Assembly: GCA_025966435.1 (NCBI GenBank)
Contig: JAICRQ010000067.1
Location: forward strand, 1 to 11,064
Length of the DNA stretch: 11,064 nucleotides
Direction of reading: 5' to 3'
Source of the DNA: Anaerolineales bacterium
Lineage (GTDB): Bacteria > Chloroflexota > Anaerolineae > Anaerolineales > Villigracilaceae
Positions 1 to 4,901 of this stretch are shown here, in pieces; positions within the stretch are counted from its first letter, which is position 1; every line of letters starts with the position of its first letter. The position numbers and the translations under genes are program-made. The notes below the pieces were generated by a model. The model was not told where the DNA came from. It made no database searches and worked only from the letters and a program-made list of their open reading frames with translations.

Positions 1-99
1 CAGGAAGTTGCCTACGCCGTTGCGTTTCTCGCCTCCGACCAAGCCGCGTTCATTACCGGCCAGGTCCTGGGCGTGGATGGCGGCATGGCGATGATGTAA
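1..99 (+). CDS. fabG: 3-oxoacyl-ACP reductase (FabG-like SDR), C-terminal fragment
   Basis: Only the last 32 residues are in the window; the start lies to the left. The reading frame is open from base 1 and stops with TAA at 97-99. The tail FLASDQAAFITGQVLGVDGG is the classic C-terminal signature of short-chain dehydrogenases of the FabG type, which reduce 3-oxoacyl-ACP with NADPH in fatty acid elongation. The catalytic Ser-Tyr-Lys residues and the Rossmann glycine motif are outside the window, so another SDR with a FabG-like tail cannot be excluded. The gene runs in the same direction as the Asp23-nusB-tat genes that follow, 49 bases away, but a hairpin at 114-134 separates them. Confidence 0.82.
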   Translation, partial: QEVAYAVAFLASDQAAFITGQVLGVDGGMAMM

Positions 100-113
100 T
101 TGCCCTCACCCTG

Positions 114-134
114 CCCTCTCCCCAAGGGAGAGGG
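114..134. repeat. Perfect 9-bp hairpin, dispersed-repeat-like (CCCTCTCCC/GGGAGAGGG)
   Basis: CCCTCTCCC at 114-122 pairs perfectly with GGGAGAGGG at 126-134 around a 3-base loop (CAA). The stem is preceded by the low-complexity run CCCTCACCCTG (103-113). This style of CCCTCACCC...CCCTCTCCC-GGGAGAGGG sequence resembles palindromic intergenic repeats I know from several bacterial genomes. No T-run follows on the + strand, so it is not a standard intrinsic terminator. It ends 14 bases before the Asp23 start codon and could affect that gene's ribosome access or mRNA 3'-end stability of the upstream reductase. Confidence 0.6.
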
Positions 135-148
135 GAAAGCAGAGAAGT

Positions 149-511
149 ATGACAGAAACCTATTCACAAGGAAAAACAACTGTCGCGCCGGATGTGCTGG
201 TAACGATCGCGCGGCTTTCTGCGTTGAGCGTCCCTGGTGTCAGCCGCATGGCACAGGTGCCAGGCGGCGTGAACCGGCTGTTCAAGCGCGGCATCGGCGA
301 CGGGGTTCGGATCGAAGTCCATGATAACGTCGTGACTGCGAGTCTGTATCTGATCCTTCGGCAGAATGTCAACATCCGCGAAGTCAGCCGCAACGTACAG
401 CATCAGGTGGCGCGTGCACTTCAGGAAATGGTTGGCATGGACATCGGCGGGATCGAGATCCACATCGAAGATATCGATATGGATGAGGAACTCGAGGCAA
501 AGTCTGCATGA
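149..511 (+). CDS. Asp23/Gls24 family protein (YqhY-like)
   Basis: This 120-residue protein matches the Asp23/Gls24 envelope stress family (DUF322) in length and pattern. Features seen are the N-terminal segment VAPDVLVTIARLSALSVPGV (residues 12-31), an Arg/Lys-rich middle (VNRLFKRGIGDGVRIEV), a strand-rich core with a hydrophobic strand at 61-70 (VVTASLYLIL), and a helix EVSRNVQHQVARALQEMVG (78-96) followed by IEIHIEDID and an acidic tail. There are no transmembrane helices. In Bacillus the homologue yqhY lies next to accBC and nusB; the same yqhY-nusB order here, near a FabG-like gene, suggests a tie to fatty acid synthesis or envelope maintenance, but the molecular role is uncertain. The ATG at 149 has only a weak AGAG-like ribosome site. 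Its stop overlaps the nusB start (ATGA, 508-511), which implies translational coupling. Confidence 0.88.
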   Translation: MTETYSQGKTTVAPDVLVTIARLSALSVPGVSRMAQVPGGVNRLFKRGIGDGVRIEVHDNVVTASLYLILRQNVNIREVSRNVQHQVARALQEMVGMDIGGIEIHIEDIDMDEELEAKSA

Positions 512-945
512 AATCACGCACCAGGGCACGCTCGCTTGCCCTGCAAGTCCTGTACGAAGTAGACATTGCAAATCACCCACCTGCCGATATCTACAGATTG
601 CGCTTGGAGGAGAACCCCCTCCCTGACGACGTCGCCGATTTCGCGCGAAAGATCATCTTTGGTGTACTCCCGTTGACCGGCACCCTCGACCAGATCATTG
701 CAATTTATGCCCCGGAGTGGCCGCTCGATCAGATCGCGGCAATCGACCGTAACATCCTGCGTATGGCGCTCTGGGAGTTTGCCGTCTATCAAGATACTCC
801 GCTTAAAGTAGCGATCAACGAAGCCGTGGAGCTTGCCAAGCAATTTGGCTCCGACTCGGCGCCGCGCTTTATCAATGGTGTGTTAGGCGCGCTGGCAGAC
901 CATCAGTACGAGATCCAGCAGGCGCTCAAGAATTCATCGTCTTAG
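508..945 (+). CDS. nusB: Transcription antitermination protein NusB
   Basis: This 145-residue protein has the usual NusB length and both family signatures: the basic N-terminus RTRARSLALQVLYEVD (residues 4-19) and the C-terminal block INEAVELAKQFG...RFINGVLGAL (103-129). The segment WPLDQIAAIDRNILRMALWE (71-90) is the typical central helix pair. NusB binds the boxA RNA element with NusE (ribosomal protein S10) and promotes rRNA antitermination and 30S maturation. It is cytoplasmic and all helical. Its ATG lies inside the stop of the Asp23 gene, so the two are likely co-translated. Its stop TAG (943-945) overlaps the AGGGA that serves as ribosome site for the next gene. Nothing looks degraded. 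Confidence 0.97.
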   Translation: MKSRTRARSLALQVLYEVDIANHPPADIYRLRLEENPLPDDVADFARKIIFGVLPLTGTLDQIIAIYAPEWPLDQIAAIDRNILRMALWEFAVYQDTPLKVAINEAVELAKQFGSDSAPRFINGVLGALADHQYEIQQALKNSSS

Positions 946-953
946 GGACAGGC

Positions 954-1307
954 ATGGAAATCTTTGGTATCGGCGCCTCGGAACTCATTTTTATCCTGAT
1001 TATTGCACTGATCGTCCTCGGACCCAGGGATATGCAAAAGGCGGGGCGGACGATCGGTCTTTGGCTGAATCAACTGGTCCGCTCGGATGGCTGGAGGGTC
1101 TTTCAGAGGACGTCTGCCGAGCTGCGGAATCTGCCGCGCAATCTGATGCGGGAAGCCAACGCAGAGGTGGCGGAAATGGAGCGGGACCTGCGTAACTCCA
1201 TCGATCCGCGTATCGATCCCAAAACCCGCTCTTCCGCAACGCATACTCCGAAGGTAGATTCCCCGCCAGTAAAACCCGCCGAACCTGACTCCGACAAAAA
1301 TGACTAA
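954..1307 (+). CDS. tatB: Twin-arginine translocase subunit, TatA/TatB family (TatB-like)
   Basis: The protein has 117 residues with one N-terminal membrane helix (about 9-24, ASELIFILIIALIVLGP), then an amphipathic helix starting RDMQKAGRTIGLWLNQLV, then a charged helix (about 55-80) and a disordered Pro/Lys/Asp-rich tail. The early Glu in SEL and the LGP hinge are typical; LGP favours TatB over TatA, which more often has FG. TatB works with TatC to recognise folded cargo carrying twin-arginine signals. The usual Pro of the LGPxxLP hinge is replaced (LGPRDMQ). The ATG at 954 is preceded by AGGGA (944-948), which overlaps the nusB stop. The gene ends inside the tatC start region with an 8-base overlap. 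No separate TatA is visible, so this protein may serve both roles or tatA lies elsewhere. Confidence 0.88.
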   Translation: MEIFGIGASELIFILIIALIVLGPRDMQKAGRTIGLWLNQLVRSDGWRVFQRTSAELRNLPRNLMREANAEVAEMERDLRNSIDPRIDPKTRSSATHTPKVDSPPVKPAEPDSDKND

Positions 1308-2208
1308 TCTTTTCACAGCATTGTGGCGGGTGATCACATTTCCATTTCGTCTGATCTTCAACATCCTTGCATTCCCCTTCCGTGGACTGCGCGGCATTGG
1401 CAGGTTTCTCAATGAGGACATCCCGGAAGAGCGTCCGTTGATGGACACATTCTCCAGCCTTGCCAGCGAGGCGGAGACGCGTGCATCCCTGTGGGAGCAT
1501 GTGGATGCGCTACGGGCGCATCTGCTGCGCAGTGTGATTGGGTTAGCGTTAGGGGTTGGCATTTCATTTTATTTCACTGTCCCATTGATGAGTTATTTAG
1601 CCATTCCGGTTGGCGGGCTGGAAAACCTGCAAGCGATTGAAGTGACAGAGGAAGTTGGTGTCTTCATGCGCGTGGCATTGACGAGCGGCATTGCTATTAT
1701 GCTTCCCTACATTGCCTTCGAGATCTGGCTGTTCGCCGCGCCAGGCTTGCGGCCGCGTGAGCGTAAGTTTGGCTTGATCGGGATTCCCCTGGCAACCCTG
1801 TTGTTCCTCACTGGCATTGCATTTACCTTCTTCATCCTTTTGCCTGCCGCGCTGCCGTTTCTGGGAGGCTTTACCGAGATTCAGCAATTCTGGACGGCGC
1901 GCGATTACTTTGGCTTTGTGACGGGCTTGATGATCTGGATAGGACTGTTCTTCGAGTTTCCGCTGGTCATCTACATTCTGACTTCCATGGGATTGGTAAA
2001 ACCGGATATCCTGAGACAGCAATGGAGACTGGCAATCGTTGCGATTGCGATCCTGGCGGCTGCCATCACACCGACAATCGATCCTGTGAATATGGGTCTG
2101 GTCATGCTGCCAATGTCCTTGTTATACTTTGTCAGCATTGGCTTGAGCTATCTCGCCTACGCCGGGCGACGAAGAAACATGGCAGAAGCCGAAACAGATT
2201 TGCCCTGA
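1300..2208 (+). CDS. tatC: Twin-arginine translocase subunit TatC with N-terminal extension
   Basis: TatC is the multispanning receptor for twin-arginine signal peptides. Family hallmarks are seen: LWEHVDALRAHLLRS (64-78), VTEEVGVFMRVALTSG (115-130) around the conserved Glu of the first periplasmic loop region, LFAAPGLRPRERK (144-156), FFEFP (217-221) holding the intramembrane Glu, and ITPTIDPVNMGLVMLPMSLL (256-275) before the last helix. Six hydrophobic helices are expected between about 77 and 288. The protein is 302 residues, about 50 longer than typical TatC, because of an N-terminal extension (1-60) with two FPFR repeats. A second ATG at 1441 (Met48) would give a 255-residue form of normal size. 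I prefer 1300 because it gives tight overlap with tatB and because the extension has organised amphipathic sequence. No good Shine-Dalgarno precedes 1300, which fits coupling. Confidence 0.95.
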   Translation: MTNLFTALWRVITFPFRLIFNILAFPFRGLRGIGRFLNEDIPEERPLMDTFSSLASEAETRASLWEHVDALRAHLLRSVIGLALGVGISFYFTVPLMSYLAIPVGGLENLQAIEVTEEVGVFMRVALTSGIAIMLPYIAFEIWLFAAPGLRPRERKFGLIGIPLATLLFLTGIAFTFFILLPAALPFLGGFTEIQQFWTARDYFGFVTGLMIWIGLFFEFPLVIYILTSMGLVKPDILRQQWRLAIVAIAILAAAITPTIDPVNMGLVMLPMSLLYFVSIGLSYLAYAGRRRNMAEAETDLP

Positions 2209-2229
2209 GCAACCACGGTCGGATCCACC

Positions 2230-2235
2230 GAGGAG
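2230..2235 (+). promoter_or_regulatory. Ribosome binding site deciding the lipoprotein start
   Basis: GAGGAG lies 5 bases before the ATG at 2241. The frame is open upstream to an ATG at 2022, but that would overlap tatC by 187 bases and hide the lipoprotein signal sequence internally. The ribosome site and the signal peptide both point to 2241. Confidence 0.8.
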
Positions 2236-2240
2236 AGACT

Positions 2241-4751
2241 ATGAAATCAGCTTCCCTTTTTTCGCGTCGTATTCTATTCTCTATCATGATTCTCGCCCTT
2301 GCCAGCCAGGCGTGTGCGATTACCTTGCTGGAGTGGCCGGACCTCTTCCCAACGGCCGCTCCGACGAATCCAACAGGCCCCGTAGGTCCCACCGCTACCC
2401 CTCTTCCGCGCGCGGAGGTGACGTTTACAGTTCGACTCCCTGCACCTCTGCCTGCAAATGAAATCCTCGTCGTCAGTGTTCTGGATGAAATAACAGGGCT
2501 TGCCCTGAACCCGGTGGACTATCAGATGACGATGGTGGATGTGAACACGTATACTGCCAAGCTCGCCATTCCGGACCGGGCGCTGCTCAAGTACCGTTAC
2601 GTGCGTCGCGGCGCCGGGCGCGTCAACGAAGACTCAAATTTGGATGCGAACATTCGTTATCGTATGCTGCATGTTGTCGGACCGACACAGGTCGTGGACA
2701 TCTTGCATAGCTGGGCAGACCAGCCTGCCACTACCGTCTCTGGCAATATTTTCGGAACTGTGCTGAACGCGGAAACAGGCACACCGATCCCGGATATTTT
2801 GGTTACGGCAGGCGGCGTTCAAGCCGTCACCGATTCCGCCGGGCGGTTTCAGTTGCTAGGTTTGCGCGGCGGGACTCATACTGTCGTCGCGTACGCAATG
2901 GACGGCGCGTTCGAGACTTTCCAACAAGGGGCCACCGTTGCGGAAAACCAGAGCACGCCCGTTCAGGTAAGTATGAAGCCCTCGCAACTGGTGAATGTGA
3001 TCTTCACAGTCTCCATCCCTGCGGGAACAGACCCCAACATGCCACTGCGACTGGCAGGGAGTCTTCTTCAACTGGGCAACACCTTTTCGGATCTGCGCGG
3101 CGGCTTGAGCACGGTGGCAGACCGGATGCCAATCCTCTCCCCGCTGCCCGATGGCAGATATTCGGTCTCACTGTTCCTGCCCGCGGGCGCAGACATCGAA
3201 TACAAATATACGCTTGGCGATGGGTTCTGGAATTCGGAATTTACATCCACCGGGCAATATGTTACGCGCCACCTGATTGTGCCAACGCAAAACACCACTG
3301 TCGAAGACGTCGTGCAATCCTGGCAAACCGGACCGAATGCGCCGATCCTGTTCGATGTAACCGTTCCGTCCGACACACCGATTAGCGATAGGATTTATAT
3401 CCAGTTCAATCCCTATGGCTGGACCCCGCCTCTCCCCATGCAGCCGATTGGCACGAATCGCTGGGCGTTTAAACTCTATGGACCGCTCAACATCGTCGGA
3501 GCGTTTGGATATCGCTACTGCCGTAACGCACAATGCGATTCGGCGGATGATGCACAAACCCCGGGCGAAACCTCACGCGGTCACACCATAACCCCCAGCC
3601 TTGCTCCGCAAAATATTGTAGATACGGTCAATGAGTGGGCATGGCCCCAGAAAACCGGCAGTCCCTCGCTGGTCTCAACCGATATTCCCTCGCGCGGACC
3701 CGGGTTTTTCGCCGGGATTGAGTTGCAATCCTATTATGAGCCGAACGTGCTAACGTTCATTCCGAACGCCCTGAAGAATATCCAGGCGCTTGGTTCCAAC
3801 TGGGTGTTCTTCACCCCTTCGTGGACGTACTCCAGCAGTGACCCGCTGATCTTCTCTGAACAGCCTGGCAGGGATGCTTTCTGGTCGGATACGATCACTT
3901 CGGTCACGCAAGCGCGGGCAATCAATCTCAATGTCGCCCTATTCCCACAGCCGCGCTTCCTCACAGGCGTAAATGACTTCTGGGAGAATGCGCCGCGCGA
4001 CGGCAACTGGTGGAATACCTGGTTCGATCACTATCGCGCCTTCTTGATTCACTATGCGGACCTGGCGAGCATTAGCGGATCGCAGGCACTGGTCATCGGC
4101 GGGGATTGGATCGTGCCCGCTCTCCCCGCTGGAGAGCTTGCGGATGGAAGCCCGAGCGGCGCCCCCGCCGACGCAGAAACGCGCTGGAAGAGCCTGATCG
4201 CCGAAGTTCGCCAGCATTTCCGCGGCACCCTGGTCTTTGCCCTGCCTTATGACATCGGTGTCATTTCCGCGCCTACAGCCATCTTATCGGATGTAGATGT
4301 CGTTTACCTTTTATGGTTCGCTAAATTAAGTGACCAGGCTAACCCTAACAAGAACGATATGCTCAACGAAGCCGGAAACCTGCTCGACAACAATATTGCG
4401 CCCATTCAACTGCAGGTGAATAAGCCTATCGTTCTTGGACTTTCCTATCCCTCCTCGACCCATTCTGCGATCGGATGCATCCCAGATGGAAACGGCGGCT
4501 GCAATTATTGGACCGTCCTCAGCCGTCCCAACCCGGACGTTAATACCGTCAGCCTCGATCTGCAGCAACAGGTAGACATCTACGATGCGATCTTCAACGC
4601 CGTCAACGGGCGAACGTGGATTACGGGTCTCATCAGCCGCGGTTATTTTGCACCCGTAGCATTACAGGATAAATCCGCGTCTATTCACGGTAAGCCGACG
4701 GCAGATTTGTTGTGGTACTGGTTCCCACGCTTGCTTGGAAATATCAAGTAA
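2241..4751 (+). CDS. Large surface lipoprotein with beta-sandwich repeats and a C-terminal glycoside-hydrolase-like barrel
   Basis: The protein has 836 residues. It starts with a signal sequence containing SRRILF (8-13), a hydrophobic stretch, and a lipobox ASQAC with acylated Cys25. A Pro/Thr linker follows (37-57). Module 1 (58-160), module 2 (250-362) and module 3 (368-468) each begin with a strand like VTFTVRLP, VIFTVSIP or LFDVTVP, and each end with a V/I-x-D-x-V/L-x-x-W motif; module 2 has PAGADIEYKYTLGDGFWN, as in starch-binding CBM20-like or related E-set domains. A carboxypeptidase-regulatory-like domain lies at about 166-248. Residues 488-834 look like a TIM-barrel glycosidase of the GH113 type (HYADLAS, ALVIGGDW, ETRWKSLIAEVRQHFRGTL, RTWITGLISRGYF, GKPTADLLWYWF). 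The expected catalytic Glu positions read GGDW (620-623) and VLGLSYPS (731-738), without Glu. The protein is likely an extracellular carbohydrate-binding lipoprotein; enzymatic activity is doubtful. It follows tatC by 32 bases. Confidence 0.75.
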   Translation: MKSASLFSRRILFSIMILALASQACAITLLEWPDLFPTAAPTNPTGPVGPTATPLPRAEVTFTVRLPAPLPANEILVVSVLDEITGLALNPVDYQMTMVDVNTYTAKLAIPDRALLKYRYVRRGAGRVNEDSNLDANIRYRMLHVVGPTQVVDILHSWADQPATTVSGNIFGTVLNAETGTPIPDILVTAGGVQAVTDSAGRFQLLGLRGGTHTVVAYAMDGAFETFQQGATVAENQSTPVQVSMKPSQLVNVIFTVSIPAGTDPNMPLRLAGSLLQLGNTFSDLRGGLSTVADRMPILSPLPDGRYSVSLFLPAGADIEYKYTLGDGFWNSEFTSTGQYVTRHLIVPTQNTTVEDVVQSWQTGPNAPILFDVTVPSDTPISDRIYIQFNPYGWTPPLPMQPIGTNRWAFKLYGPLNIVGAFGYRYCRNAQCDSADDAQTPGETSRGHTITPSLAPQNIVDTVNEWAWPQKTGSPSLVSTDIPSRGPGFFAGIELQSYYEPNVLTFIPNALKNIQALGSNWVFFTPSWTYSSSDPLIFSEQPGRDAFWSDTITSVTQARAINLNVALFPQPRFLTGVNDFWENAPRDGNWWNTWFDHYRAFLIHYADLASISGSQALVIGGDWIVPALPAGELADGSPSGAPADAETRWKSLIAEVRQHFRGTLVFALPYDIGVISAPTAILSDVDVVYLLWFAKLSDQANPNKNDMLNEAGNLLDNNIAPIQLQVNKPIVLGLSYPSSTHSAIGCIPDGNGGCNYWTVLSRPNPDVNTVSLDLQQQVDIYDAIFNAVNGRTWITGLISRGYFAPVALQDKSASIHGKPTADLLWYWFPRLLGNIK

Positions 4752-4810
4752 ATAGTGCAACTCCACATTCCCTTCGTTTTGGCAAATTTCGAATGAAATA
4801 TGGAAATAAT

Positions 4811-4847
4811 CGATCACAAAGAGACGTTCGACGGTGATCGTCTCTTT
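4811..4847 (+). terminator. Candidate terminator with two competing hairpins
   Basis: AAAGAGACG (4818-4826) pairs perfectly with CGTCTCTTT (4839-4847) over a 12-base loop. CGATCAC (4811-4817) also pairs perfectly with GTGATCG (4834-4840), whose right arm falls mostly in that loop, so the two stems exclude one another. The T-run after the 9-bp stem is short (TTTCTATAT). The element sits 60 bases after the lipoprotein stop and 55 bases before the acylase start, so it may end the left operon or act in the acylase leader. Confidence 0.5.
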
Positions 4848-4892
4848 CTATATCATTTCGTGTTTTAGCTACATGTCATCACCATTTTCACC

Positions 4893-4898
4893 GGAGGA
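4893..4898 (+). promoter_or_regulatory. Strong ribosome binding site of the acylase gene
   Basis: GGAGGA lies 3 bases before the ATG at 4902 (GGAGG, 4 bases). The spacing is slightly short but the match to the anti-Shine-Dalgarno is the strongest in the window, and it supports 4902 as the start. Confidence 0.8.
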
Positions 4899-4901
4899 AC
4901 G

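Noticed and set aside
942..1562. Open frame of 206 residues on the - strand
   Set aside because: It lies antisense to tatB and the start of tatC, is Arg/Cys/His-rich and has no recognisable pattern.
2022..2240. N-terminal extension of the lipoprotein frame back to an ATG at 2022
   Set aside because: It would overlap tatC by 187 bases, has an unnatural Cys/His-rich composition, and would bury the signal sequence and lipobox that begin at 2241 behind a good ribosome site.
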